32,389 bases of DNA from an uncultured Prevotellaceae bacterium (GTDB taxonomy: Bacteria; Bacteroidota; Bacteroidia; Bacteroidales; Muribaculaceae). Below are positions 17,401 to 24,389 of the stretch, piece by piece. Within the stretch, counting starts at the first letter, position 1. Each line of letters starts with the position of its first letter. The notes beneath the pieces were generated by a model, which saw only the letters and a list, made by a program, of their open reading frames with translations, was not told the origin of the DNA and searched no databases. Position numbers and translations under genes: made by a program. The DNA is taken from contig CAMJXD010000015.1 in assembly GCA_946409635.1 (NCBI GenBank), positions 1-32,389 on the forward strand, in the 5' to 3' direction.

Positions 17401-17914
17401 TGGCAAGCAGTATACCGAGCTGTTTGAGATCAAGCGCGAGGACAAGTGCCCCAAGCAGATTACCTGCCGCGGAGGCATCAAGCTCGAGAACCGGCGCCTG
17501 GAAGGACAAGCCGACGTGTCGCGCTACAACGCCACCAACGTCAAGCGCATGCGCTACTGCTGCTCCATGCTGGGCCAGGACGACCTGACGATGGCCCAGG
17601 TAGAGTCAATCGAGGTGCGCGACCGGCTCGTGGACAAGGTCAAGGAGTTCAACCAGTTCTTCGTCGACCTGTGTGACGCCACGGTCAAGGACGAGTTTGG
17701 CATCGAGAACAACGTGCTGCGACTGTTCCAGAGCGTGCTGGGCGACAACCTGGCCAACTACCTCACGGCAGGCATCAACACCTTCCTCAAGGGACGCTAC
17801 AATGCCACCGATGTCGTCGAGGACGTGCCCTTCTTCTACCCCGTCATCGGCGTCATTCGCCACAACCTGCTCAAGAACATGCGCAACGACGTCATCAGCA
17901 AGTTTAATCAATAA
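14471..17914 (+). CDS. Large protein with C-terminal Hsp70/actin-superfamily ATPase domain
   Basis: 1147 residues. The first ~575 residues are not recognised: helical to about 270, then mixed, with a possible beta-rich part at about 400-570. From 585 an actin/Hsp70 ATPase core is clear. Phosphate-1 is FAVDFGTTNTHVEW (D589, G591-T-T-N594), phosphate-2 is SIDIGGGTCDTVI (D791-I-G-G-G795-T), and the adenosine motif is YFSGTGSKIL (about 947-956). All three keep the glycines needed to bind ATP. There is no signal peptide, so it is cytoplasmic. The arrangement is reminiscent of the large SrfB-type proteins, but I cannot confirm that family. It follows the FtsZ-like gene after a 50-base gap and precedes a membrane-anchored partner by 28 bases. 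Confidence 0.8.
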   Translation: MSEILSYSNNTTKNGDEDWIAHDPYSDDDIARIKDPDGGLSENPRTAIPSPLAQLDLVKNAFKQLANERLRGARMNERLVSNALDVAQLFFDYENHKDYLRIIRWNREECIEQLKASPQHRLYGETLDLFLRSDKVYNFDMLKDWYILMWDRQVLGGTSPASIVMAAPALGAIDAIKVEQGVSLFGETRHLWQRDEDFVYYFYLLLNAYPTLRLHCGEVYAYMQKNLEPLRQNRPELYRRIAAVIPNLDALDESRAGTVLEQLEHSYDPFGGGIDVSVLGARFYHKRVLDIRTAASESDFVITPTLPQDKKELPLVLVNGFNGSVEHFRYIDKEWDSATQVYGGGIPLSDRKLPDTSIQYPFVTTDDFLADTLVRLGSGCVIDTDHFFDGNLKPRTPQPTCGYLLPLKPLLFTYFDTDYLKGTIAGRHVMDIEEYADGSVMVTLRIRVKKGENRYIELSRKYFPINDHTWTFDERRGTGRVIGATLSTSVFPFVKTDANDDYTVELFTMIENGGATLRFYKNGIKTDGLNVRDAIRSHSGYSTTYYDVDGSFDYMEVSVQNHLGRSCGVVIPQWKPYNPSAKELIFAVDFGTTNTHVEWAERGQPSQPFTFEYGSQQVLVASLHKPHTLEYAEQVQRVEFVPREIDNVYGFPLRSALARNENSGIGSNLFSDVNIPFLYERRYFHGYEVTTNLKWKGDTELAKSFLRELTLLIKAKALLENADLRRTEVVYFYPVSMGGADRDALERTWSELFSTYIGADSDRLRSYPESLAPAYYYSGAEVAGSSYVSIDIGGGTCDTVIYQPTADRMSSEPVAISSFRFAGNAIFGDGFTDKDADNNPLLQHYTRYFKQLIENDKGNNIAYLGSILNDIMAQKRSEDINAFLFSIENVEELRTLREIDRNLYSYNALLRNDSQRRLIFMYFYSAIIYYIAQAMKQRDYEMPKQIYFSGTGSKILNILGSMSRINMLTQMIIERVYGKQYTELFEIKREDKCPKQITCRGGIKLENRRLEGQADVSRYNATNVKRMRYCCSMLGQDDLTMAQVESIEVRDRLVDKVKEFNQFFVDLCDATVKDEFGIENNVLRLFQSVLGDNLANYLTAGINTFLKGRYNATDVVEDVPFFYPVIGVIRHNLLKNMRNDVISKFNQ

Positions 17915-17942
17915 CAACAATATCTCCCAAAAATTCAGAGTT

Positions 17943-19118
17943 ATGAAACGCATCACATTCATCATGGCAGCCATCGTCTGCCTCGCCATCTCGGCAATGG
18001 CGCAACCCAGTGCCGACCAGCCCCTGTCCCCCGCACTGTGGAAACAGGGCATCGCCACCTGTGCCCACTTCACGGCCGTTGACCGCGGATTCGGCAAGAA
18101 GATCGATGAAATCAAGTCGCAGTTCCCCAACGGTTACAGCCTCGACAACCTCAACGAGGTCTATAACAACAAGCGACAGTGGAACAGCATCTACCAGCAG
18201 TTCAAGAAAGAGGAAAACCGCAATGGCAGCATCCAGGACCTCAAGGAACTGGTAACTCCCCAGGTGTGGAAACTTGTAGAGCCTGAATTCCAAGCATTTG
18301 CCGAGGCTCATCCCGAGATTGCCAATGCCGTGCCCGATGCACAAAGCGGCAACCAGGACCAAGCCGGCGACCAGGCAACCAAGCAGGACGGCAACCAGCC
18401 CGCTGCTGCCAGCAACGACACCAAGGCCGGCAGCAGCTCCATGGACGTAGCCAACCTGCCACTGTGGCTGGGCATCATTGGCGCACTGCTGGGCCTGTGT
18501 GCACTGCTCACCGCACTGAGCAACCGTGGCAAGATCAACGAGATGCGCCGCACCTTTGCCCGCGAGATTGAGCGCACCAACGCCAACCTGCAGGAATTCT
18601 CGACCGACGCCCACGACCAGATGAAGGCATTGTCCATCCGCCTGACAGGACACTCCATGCGCAGGGCCGAGCCCAAGGCCGACGCCATCATCGACGAGCC
18701 CGAGCAGCCCATCATCACCGAGGAAGCCTATGAGCCCGAGCACGACGACACCGTCGAGCCCGTAGCAGTCGAGGAGCCCATGGCCAGCGACGAGGGCGAG
18801 GTGATGAACCTGTTCATGAACAAGCCCGACGACGAGGACAACTTCACCCACGTGAGCGACACGTTCGAGCCCGGCAACTCGATCTACGTGCTCACCACAT
18901 TTGACGGCACTCACGGCACATTTGAGGTCATCGACAAGCCCGAGGTACACAACTTCGCCCTGATGATGCCCGCCGAGAACCTGATTCGTGCCTGCTCGGG
19001 CAACGCCATCCAGATTCCCAACGGCACGCGCATCGTGACCGACCGTCCCGGCGAGGCCGAGTTTGTCAACGGACACTGGCACGTCGTCGTCAAGGCCATC
19101 ATCCACTACGAGGGCTGA
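17943..19118 (+). CDS. Signal-peptide, single-span membrane protein of the FtsZ-like/actin-like cluster
   Basis: 391 residues from the ATG at 17943; the frame is open far upstream inside the previous gene, but MKRITFIMAAIVCLAISAMA is a clear signal peptide. A periplasmic part follows (about 21-135), then a Gln/Asp/Ala-rich linker and one membrane span (about 172-193, LPLWLGIIGALLGLCALL). A short coiled coil (about 196-235), a long acidic Glu/Pro-rich linker and a C-terminal folded segment (about 300-391, SIYVLTTFDGTHGTFEVID) come after the span. The topology suggests a periplasm-to-cytoplasm connector. The acidic linker and the small beta-rich end domain may contact the cytoplasmic FtsZ-like or actin-like proteins. 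The family is not recognised. Confidence 0.75.
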   Translation: MKRITFIMAAIVCLAISAMAQPSADQPLSPALWKQGIATCAHFTAVDRGFGKKIDEIKSQFPNGYSLDNLNEVYNNKRQWNSIYQQFKKEENRNGSIQDLKELVTPQVWKLVEPEFQAFAEAHPEIANAVPDAQSGNQDQAGDQATKQDGNQPAAASNDTKAGSSSMDVANLPLWLGIIGALLGLCALLTALSNRGKINEMRRTFAREIERTNANLQEFSTDAHDQMKALSIRLTGHSMRRAEPKADAIIDEPEQPIITEEAYEPEHDDTVEPVAVEEPMASDEGEVMNLFMNKPDDEDNFTHVSDTFEPGNSIYVLTTFDGTHGTFEVIDKPEVHNFALMMPAENLIRACSGNAIQIPNGTRIVTDRPGEAEFVNGHWHVVVKAIIHYEG

Positions 19119-19152
19119 CACCCGACCCTGTGTGTGTGTAGACACAGTCTCG

Positions 19153-19218
19153 ACAGGGAACAGTTAATGATTCAAGTTCCCAAAGCAATCAACACTTCAA
19201 TCATTAGCTGTTCCCTGT
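19153..19218 (+). repeat. 24-base inverted repeat downstream of the cluster
   Basis: Arm 19153-19176 and arm 19195-19218 match as reverse complements at 22 of 24 positions, around an 18-base loop. No T-run follows, so it is not a standard terminator. It could stabilise the 3' end of the upstream mRNA or be a leftover of a small mobile element. Confidence 0.7.
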
Positions 19219-19219
19219 T

Positions 19220-19255
19220 AACCTATTAACTATCAACCATTAACTATTAACTATT
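19220..19255 (+). repeat. AACTATT heptad array before the zinc-ribbon gene
   Basis: A degenerate first unit (AACCTATT) is followed by units AACTATC, AACCATT, AACTATT and AACTATT at 7-base spacing, ending just before the ATG at 19258. Confidence 0.8.
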
Positions 19256-19257
19256 TT

Positions 19258-19725
19258 ATGCGTTGGACTTGTCCCAAGTGCGGCCAGAAGCTTGACATCA
19301 GCAACGAGCAGCTCATCGCCAGCGACGGCGTGATCGTGTGCCCGCAGTGCCTGCTGCAGGCCCGCCAGCCCGTGCCCACAGCCCGTGTCGCGGCACGCTA
19401 TGACCAGGCCGACGCCATGACCGACCCTGCGTCACAGCCGACTCGCAAATCGGACAACAATGCCACTACTCCACCGCCTCACCGCACACGCATGAAACCT
19501 GCCAGCACATCCTACCGCTACACGGGCCTGAACGGCAACAGCGACGGCACATCACGGCCCTCGACCAAGAAAAAGGGCACCGGCGGCAAGAAGAAATCCA
19601 AGAAAAAGAAAAAATCGGCCGACGGCATGAGCGCCCTGGGATGCCTGGGCCGCACCGTCGTCTTCACACTCGTCCTGTTTGCCGCCTACGTCTTCTTCGG
19701 CCTGCTCCTCGAGACCCTGCAGTAG
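19258..19725 (+). CDS. Zinc-ribbon protein with C-terminal membrane anchor
   Basis: 155 residues. The N terminus MRWTCPKC..IVCPQC holds four cysteines (C5, C8, C28, C31) in a zinc-ribbon arrangement, followed by a disordered Pro/Thr/Ser-rich region. A strongly basic Lys/Gly stretch (about 98-120) leads into one hydrophobic segment (about 127-150, VVFTLVLFAAYVFFGLLL) ending near the C terminus. It looks like a tail-anchored membrane protein with a cytosolic zinc ribbon. It is separated from the preceding cluster by 139 bases containing an inverted repeat and a heptad array, so membership in that cluster is possible but unproven. A short hairpin AGGGT/ACCCT overlaps its stop codon. Confidence 0.75.
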   Translation: MRWTCPKCGQKLDISNEQLIASDGVIVCPQCLLQARQPVPTARVAARYDQADAMTDPASQPTRKSDNNATTPPPHRTRMKPASTSYRYTGLNGNSDGTSRPSTKKKGTGGKKKSKKKKKSADGMSALGCLGRTVVFTLVLFAAYVFFGLLLETLQ

Positions 19726-19803
19726 GGTAAAACCCTCCCTGTTTCACCCTTAGCAATAACACTATTTAAGGATATTTCATGCAAGGGTGTCGGCCAAAAA
19801 TAT

Positions 19804-19811
19804 TATCTTTG
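19804..19811 (+). promoter_or_regulatory. Promoter -7 box of the DUF4491/trmD run
   Basis: TATCTTTG followed by C is a full TAnnTTTG match, about 72 bases before the ATG at 19884. A weak inverted pair, CACCCTT (19745-19751) and AAGGGTG (19783-19789), lies just upstream. Confidence 0.7.
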
Positions 19812-19883
19812 CAGGACTTTTAGACCTGAGGGGCTCAATGGTCCCCCGAATGCGGCATGTTCTAACTGATAGAAATATACAAC

Positions 19884-20207
19884 ATGGACTTCCTGTCAAC
19901 ATATCACCTGCAAGGACTGGTACTAGGACTGTGCTCGTTCTTGATTATAGGCATCTGCCACCCCATTGTCATCAAGGGGGAGTACTACTATGGGCAAGGC
20001 TTCAAGTGGTTCTTTGCAATAATGGGATTAGTGCTGTGTGTCGGATCATTGCTGGTCGACAATGTGATGCTGTCGGCCCTGATGGGCGTGGGTGCCTTCT
20101 CGTGCTTCTGGGGCATTAAGGAGATGAAAGACCAGCAGGAGCGCGTGCGCAAGGGCTGGTTCCCGCGCAACCCCAAGCGCACCTACCCCTGGGACAATGA
20201 AAAATAG
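19884..20207 (+). CDS. DUF4491 family small membrane protein
   Basis: 107 residues with three hydrophobic segments (about 9-28, 40-58 and 62-80) and a basic cytoplasmic tail (QQERVRKGWFPRNPKRTYPW). The pattern ICHPIVIKGEYYYG and the WFPxNPKR tail match DUF4491, found in Bacteroidetes and some Firmicutes with no known function. It lies 46 bases upstream of trmD in the same orientation and is probably cotranscribed with it. Confidence 0.8.
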   Translation: MDFLSTYHLQGLVLGLCSFLIIGICHPIVIKGEYYYGQGFKWFFAIMGLVLCVGSLLVDNVMLSALMGVGAFSCFWGIKEMKDQQERVRKGWFPRNPKRTYPWDNEK

Positions 20208-20226
20208 AGAATAGCAGCAGCATCCC

Positions 20227-20253
20227 TCTGACAACTGAAAACTGACAACTGAA
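20227..20253 (+). repeat. AACTGAA/AACTGAC heptad array before trmD
   Basis: Units AACTGAA, AACTGAC and AACTGAA occupy 20233-20253 and abut the trmD ATG, with a partial unit upstream. The run is identical to the three units preceding mrp on the other strand. Confidence 0.8.
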
Positions 20254-20931
20254 ATGAGAATAGACATACTCACAGTCATGCCCGACGCGCTCGAGTCGCC
20301 CTTGCACACGTCGATCCTGCAACGAGCCCAGGACAAGGGGCTGGTCGAGATCCACGTGCACAACCTCAGGGACTGGAGCCTGCGCAAGCATCGCAAGGTT
20401 GATGACTACCCCTTCGGCGGCGAGGCGGGCATGGTGATGCAGATCGAGCCCGTGTGGCGCTGCATGGAGGAACTCAAGAGCCAGCGCGACTACGACGAGA
20501 TCATCTTTACCTCGCCCGACGGTGAGCAGCTCGACCAGCCCATGGCCAACGCCCTGTCGCTCAAGGAGAACCTGATGATCCTGTGCGGGCACTACAAGGG
20601 CGTGGACTACCGCATCAGGGAACACCTGGTCACGCGCGAAATCACCATTGGCGACTATGTGCTCACCGGCGGCGAACTGCCGGCAGCGGTCATCGCCGAT
20701 GCCGTGGTGCGCCTGCTGCCGGGCGCCATCGGCGACGAGCAGAGCGCGCTGAGCGACTCGTTCCAGGACGGACTGATTGAGGCCCCGGTGTATACGCGGC
20801 CCGAGGTGTTCAATGGCTGGCATGTGCCCGAAATCCTCCTGAGCGGACACGCAGCCAAGATTGCCGAGTGGAAGATGCAGCAGTCGCTGGAGCGCACGCG
20901 GCGCCTGCGGCCCAACCTGCTCAAGGATTAG
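20254..20931 (+). CDS. trmD: tRNA (guanine37-N1)-methyltransferase
   Basis: 225 residues, normal length. [17 protein letters not shown] at the start, [13 protein letters not shown] (about 50-62), [12 protein letters not shown] (about 110-121) and the trefoil-knot SAM loop [16 protein letters not shown] (about 129-144) are all diagnostic of TrmD. The catalytic region [18 protein letters not shown] is also intact. The enzyme methylates G37 next to the anticodon and prevents frameshifting. The ATG follows directly on a heptad repeat without a Shine-Dalgarno sequence. Confidence 0.98.
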   Translation: MRIDILTVMPDALESPLHTSILQRAQDKGLVEIHVHNLRDWSLRKHRKVDDYPFGGEAGMVMQIEPVWRCMEELKSQRDYDEIIFTSPDGEQLDQPMANALSLKENLMILCGHYKGVDYRIREHLVTREITIGDYVLTGGELPAAVIADAVVRLLPGAIGDEQSALSDSFQDGLIEAPVYTRPEVFNGWHVPEILLSGHAAKIAEWKMQQSLERTRRLRPNLLKD

Positions 20932-20972
20932 CAACCTATCCATAACTACTATAAAATACAGACTACAACAAT

Positions 20973-21281
20973 ATGGCACTCTTCAACTTTCATCGTCCCA
21001 AATGGATACCCCGGTGGCTCAACATACCGCTGCTCATCTTCATCGCGTTTGTTGTCGTGCTGATCTTTGTGGGTGAGAACAGCTTCACCCGCACTGTCGA
21101 GTACCGCTCCCAGATCAACGAGCTCAAGAGCCAGATCAAGAACCTCGAGGACTCGGCAGCCATGTATGATGCCAAGGTCAACGAGCTCAATACCGACAAG
21201 GAGACCCTTGAGCGACTCGTGCGTGAGAAGTATGGCATGAAGCGCATCAACGAGGAAGTTTTCATCACCGAGATTCCCTGA
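20973..21281 (+). CDS. FtsB/DivIC-like septum formation protein
   Basis: 102 residues: a short basic N terminus, one membrane span (about 12-30, LNIPLLIFIAFVVVLIFVG), a coiled coil (about 38-78) and the VREKYGMKRINEEVF segment typical of FtsB/DivIC. Such proteins link early and late divisome components in the periplasm. It lies 41 bases after trmD and 5 bases before the next gene, so the three are probably cotranscribed. Confidence 0.85.
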   Translation: MALFNFHRPKWIPRWLNIPLLIFIAFVVVLIFVGENSFTRTVEYRSQINELKSQIKNLEDSAAMYDAKVNELNTDKETLERLVREKYGMKRINEEVFITEIP

Positions 21282-21286
21282 TTGCT

Positions 21287-21673
21287 ATGATGACTCAAGA
21301 AACAAGGTTCAAGCTCTCAGGCGTCCTCGTGGTCATCGGCCTACTCATCATGGTCGTGATGGCAGTCCTCCCCTTGTTGCCTGACATGGGTAATGACCCG
21401 GCCTGGATGGAGCGCATGCGGTGGGCTTTCTCGACGGGTGCAGCCATCGTGCTGGTGGGCCGCTTTCTGGGCGTGGACCGCGGCGCGTCGGTGCGCGTCA
21501 GGCGCCTGCACCGCCTGCTCATCACCAGCGCCCTGCTCTACTGTGCCAGTGCGGCAACGATGTTCATCTCTACCGGGACCAACGACTGGATTGCCTTTCT
21601 GCTGGCCGGCCTGGTGATGCAGATCTATGCCTCGTGGATGATCGACTACGAGACCAAGAAAAGCCAAAAATAA
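21287..21673 (+). CDS. Small four-helix membrane protein
   Basis: 128 residues with four predicted membrane segments (about 10-32, 45-62, 78-95 and 100-118) joined by short basic loops. No family is recognised. It starts 5 bases after the FtsB/DivIC-like gene and is probably translationally coupled to it, which hints at an envelope or division role. Either of two adjacent ATG codons could be the start. Confidence 0.75.
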   Translation: MMTQETRFKLSGVLVVIGLLIMVVMAVLPLLPDMGNDPAWMERMRWAFSTGAAIVLVGRFLGVDRGASVRVRRLHRLLITSALLYCASAATMFISTGTNDWIAFLLAGLVMQIYASWMIDYETKKSQK

Positions 21674-21716
21674 CAGCTTACTGCACTATATTTTTTTGAA
21701 ATATCCTATTTTTTAG

Positions 21717-21724
21717 TACTTTTG
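21717..21724 (+). promoter_or_regulatory. Promoter -7 box of coaX (near-leaderless)
   Basis: TACTTTTG matches TAnnTTTG, with TTTG at 21695-21698 as a -33 element 18 bases upstream. The expected start of transcription (about 21728-21732) falls within a few bases of the coaX ATG at 21733. Confidence 0.65.
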
Positions 21725-21732
21725 CGCTTCTG

Positions 21733-22497
21733 ATGATAGGTAATCTGACAATAGACAACGGAAACACCTCGGTTAAGGTGGCTTTCTTCATCGGTACACA
21801 AGTCGTAGCGACCAACCGCTTCATGCGCCGCGACGTCAGGCTGCTTGAGCGATTTATCAGCTCTTACAAACCCGATACCGCCGTCGTGTGCAGCACAGCC
21901 TCGACGGCTGCCAGCCAGCGCATCGAGCAACTGGTCGACCAGCGATGCCGGCGTGTGCTGCATCTCACCCACGAGACGCCGCTCCCCATACGCCTGGGCT
22001 ACAGCACGCCCCAATCGCTGGGTCGTGACCGCATCGCCACGGCAACGGGAGCATGGACCATCGCACAGCGGCTCGACAACCAGAGCGACGTGCTGGTCAT
22101 CGATGCCGGCACCGCCATCACCTATGACCTGGTGACTAGCGACGGCTGCTTTGTGGGCGGGAACATCGCCCCGGGCGTGGCGCTGCGCTTCAAGTCGCTG
22201 CACGAGCACACCGGCCGGCTGCCGCTCATCGACACCGACGGCGACACGCCTGTCGTGGGCTATGACACGTCCACGGCGATACGCAGCGGCGTGATGCTGG
22301 GAATCCTGGGCGAGATCAGGAGCTACATGGCCGACCTCAAGCTCTCACATCCCAACCTCATGGTCTTTATCACCGGCGGCGACGGCAAGATGCTGCACAC
22401 TCGACTGGGCGACAAGGACATCATCTACAACGAACACCTCGCGGCTGAGGGTCTCAACCGCATCCACCTATACAACCAAGCCAATGAGAATCTTTAG
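21733..22497 (+). CDS. coaX: Type III pantothenate kinase
   Basis: 254 residues. The actin-like fold is visible in TIDNGNTSVKVAFF (phosphate loop with Asp8), the pantothenate/ATP segment SLGRDRIATATGA (about 96-108), VIDAGTAITYDLV (about 122-134) and the C-terminal FITGGDGKML. The enzyme makes the first step of coenzyme A synthesis and usually needs a monovalent cation. The 3' end overlaps the next gene by 14 bases. The start gives a protein of normal length; a longer one is not possible because the promoter lies immediately upstream. Confidence 0.95.
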   Translation: MIGNLTIDNGNTSVKVAFFIGTQVVATNRFMRRDVRLLERFISSYKPDTAVVCSTASTAASQRIEQLVDQRCRRVLHLTHETPLPIRLGYSTPQSLGRDRIATATGAWTIAQRLDNQSDVLVIDAGTAITYDLVTSDGCFVGGNIAPGVALRFKSLHEHTGRLPLIDTDGDTPVVGYDTSTAIRSGVMLGILGEIRSYMADLKLSHPNLMVFITGGDGKMLHTRLGDKDIIYNEHLAAEGLNRIHLYNQANENL

Positions 22498-23725
22498 GAA
22501 CATAGCTTTATTGTTGATAGCCGTGGCTGCCACATGCAGCATGGCTCACGCCCAGAACGTGTCAACCCCCTATTCCAAGATGGGATACGGCATGCTCAGC
22601 GACAATGTCTCGAGCATACAACGCTCGATGGGCGGCGTGGGATATGCCATGAGGGGCGGACGCATTGTCAACGTCATGAATCCGGCATCCTATGCCCACG
22701 TCGACTCCCTCACCTTCCTCTGGGATGTGGGTATCGACCTGACTAACCTGTGGAGCAAGGAGAATGATAACAAGGGATACAGCTTTGGCGGCGGACTCGA
22801 CTACCTCACGGGACACTTCAGGGTGGCCAAGGGTGCAGGTGTCGCCTTCGGTCTGTTGCCCTACTCGTCGGTGGGCTACTCCTTTGGCGGAGACATCGAC
22901 GGCGGCAGCGAGTCGCGCAGCGGCAACGGCGGCTTCAACCAGCTGTTTGTCGGTGTGGGCTATGAGCCCGTCAAGCGCCTGAGCGTGGGACTGAATTTTG
23001 CCTACCTCTTCGGCTCAACGTCCAACTCGACCGTCATCTACTCCTCGTCGACGGGTTACTTCACCCGCAACATGAAGGTGCGCGACTGGAACATGCAGGT
23101 GGGACTCCAGTACAGCCTGCCGCTCAACAAGGGCCGCGACCTGATCACCGTGGGCGCTTCTTACCAGCCCAAGAAATCCTTCCACGGCAATGCCTGGGGC
23201 ACACGCTTCGACGGCCAGGACAAGAAGGTCGACACCATCGGCTACACGTCGATGAAGGGCAACTACCAGCAGCCCACCACCATCGGCGTGGGACTGAGCT
23301 ACAACTGGAACCGCCGGCTCACCATCGAAGCCGACTACACCTTCCAGGACTGGAGCAAAGCCAAGTACCTGCCCATCGGCGGATTCGAGCCGCAGACCAT
23401 GCAGTTCGACGACCGCTGGAAAGCCGCCCTCGGCGTCCAGTACACGCCCAACAAGCGCGGCTCCTATGTGGGAGCGATGTCCTTCAGGGCTGGCGCCTTC
23501 TACAACCACGACTACCTGAACTACAGCGGCAACAACGTGCGTGACTACGGCGCCAGTGTGGGCGTCGGCCTGCCCGTCCCCAACGGCAAGACGACCGTCA
23601 ACCTGGGTCTGGAATGGCGACACCGCGACACCAGCCCCACCAAGCTCATCACCGAGAACTACTTCAACATCACGCTGGGTGTCAACTTCAACGAGCTGTG
23701 GTTCTGGAAGAGCCGCATCAGGTAA
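22484..23725 (+). CDS. Outer-membrane beta-barrel protein (FadL-like)
   Basis: 413 residues. After a signal peptide ending ATCSMAHA (about 1-23) come STPYSKMGYGML, an RSMGGVGYAMRGG segment and many alternating aromatic beta strands with short loops. The protein ends in FNITLGVNFNELWFWKSRIR, consistent with a C-terminal barrel strand. The N-terminal region with NPASYAHVDS resembles FadL/OmpP1-type channels. It is placed in the outer membrane; substrate unknown. It overlaps coaX and precedes lptC by 13 bases, suggesting an envelope-biogenesis operon. Confidence 0.82.
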   Translation: MRIFRNIALLLIAVAATCSMAHAQNVSTPYSKMGYGMLSDNVSSIQRSMGGVGYAMRGGRIVNVMNPASYAHVDSLTFLWDVGIDLTNLWSKENDNKGYSFGGGLDYLTGHFRVAKGAGVAFGLLPYSSVGYSFGGDIDGGSESRSGNGGFNQLFVGVGYEPVKRLSVGLNFAYLFGSTSNSTVIYSSSTGYFTRNMKVRDWNMQVGLQYSLPLNKGRDLITVGASYQPKKSFHGNAWGTRFDGQDKKVDTIGYTSMKGNYQQPTTIGVGLSYNWNRRLTIEADYTFQDWSKAKYLPIGGFEPQTMQFDDRWKAALGVQYTPNKRGSYVGAMSFRAGAFYNHDYLNYSGNNVRDYGASVGVGLPVPNGKTTVNLGLEWRHRDTSPTKLITENYFNITLGVNFNELWFWKSRIR

Positions 23726-23738
23726 ACCCGTCACCCAC

Positions 23739-24338
23739 GTGAGACGCCTGCCACTCATAGCGATTGCCTGTATCATCATGCTTGCCGCCATGTCATGTAA
23801 CGACGACGGCACCAGCGTGGTGGATCATGACACCGACCCCGACTCGGTGCCCACGATGACCACCACCGACGTCCAGACCGTCATCAGCGACTCGGGGCGC
23901 ACCCGCTACCGCATCACCGCCCCGTTGTGGAACATGTTTGAAGAGGCCAAGCATCCCCACTGGACATTTCCCGACGGCGTGACCTGTGAGGAACTTGACA
24001 ACGCCTATAAGACGATTTCCACCATCAAGTGTGACTCGGCCTACTTCGACAAGGAAGAGTCACTGTGGACGCTCACGGGCAATGTCCACATCACCACCGC
24101 CACCGGCGATATCGTGATGACCGACCAGCTCAAGTGGGACCAGAAGAAGCACATGATGTACAGCGACGCCTTTATCCACGTCGAGAAGCAGGGACGCATC
24201 ATCGAGGGATACGGCTACGAGTCCGACGAGAGCCTCACGACCTATCAGCTGCGACAGGTCGAGGCCATCTTCCCCATCGACGAGAGCCGCATGCCGCACC
24301 CCGGCAGCGGCAATGCCCGCCCCGCCGCGCCACAATAG
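23739..24338 (+). CDS. lptC: LptC-like lipopolysaccharide export protein
   Basis: 199 residues with a GTG start at 23739; no ATG upstream fits, and the next ATG would remove half of the signal. The N terminus RRLPLIAIACIIMLAAMSC has a lipobox (AMSC). The rest is a beta-jellyroll repeat: SDSGRTRYRITAPLWNMF, KHPHWTFPDGV, CDSAYFDKEESLWTLTGNV and the DIVMTDQLKWDQKKH segment match LptC/YrbK. In other bacteria it takes LPS from the LptBFG transporter and passes it to LptA. Here it seems to be a lipoprotein, as is usual in Bacteroidetes. Confidence 0.88.
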   Translation: MRRLPLIAIACIIMLAAMSCNDDGTSVVDHDTDPDSVPTMTTTDVQTVISDSGRTRYRITAPLWNMFEEAKHPHWTFPDGVTCEELDNAYKTISTIKCDSAYFDKEESLWTLTGNVHITTATGDIVMTDQLKWDQKKHMMYSDAFIHVEKQGRIIEGYGYESDESLTTYQLRQVEAIFPIDESRMPHPGSGNARPAAPQ

Positions 24339-24389
24339 TTTTTTTGCTGCTTTCAACAGTCTAGTGTAACAAGATAACATAACGACACC

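Noticed and set aside
14954-17509. Two long minus-strand frames opposite the actin-like gene
   Set aside because: Shadow frames of the 1147-residue gene, with no recognisable protein features.
14471-17914. Actin-like protein as DnaK, MreB or FtsA
   Set aside because: The ATPase core is C-terminal to a ~580-residue unknown region, and the substrate-binding or family-specific parts of those proteins are absent.
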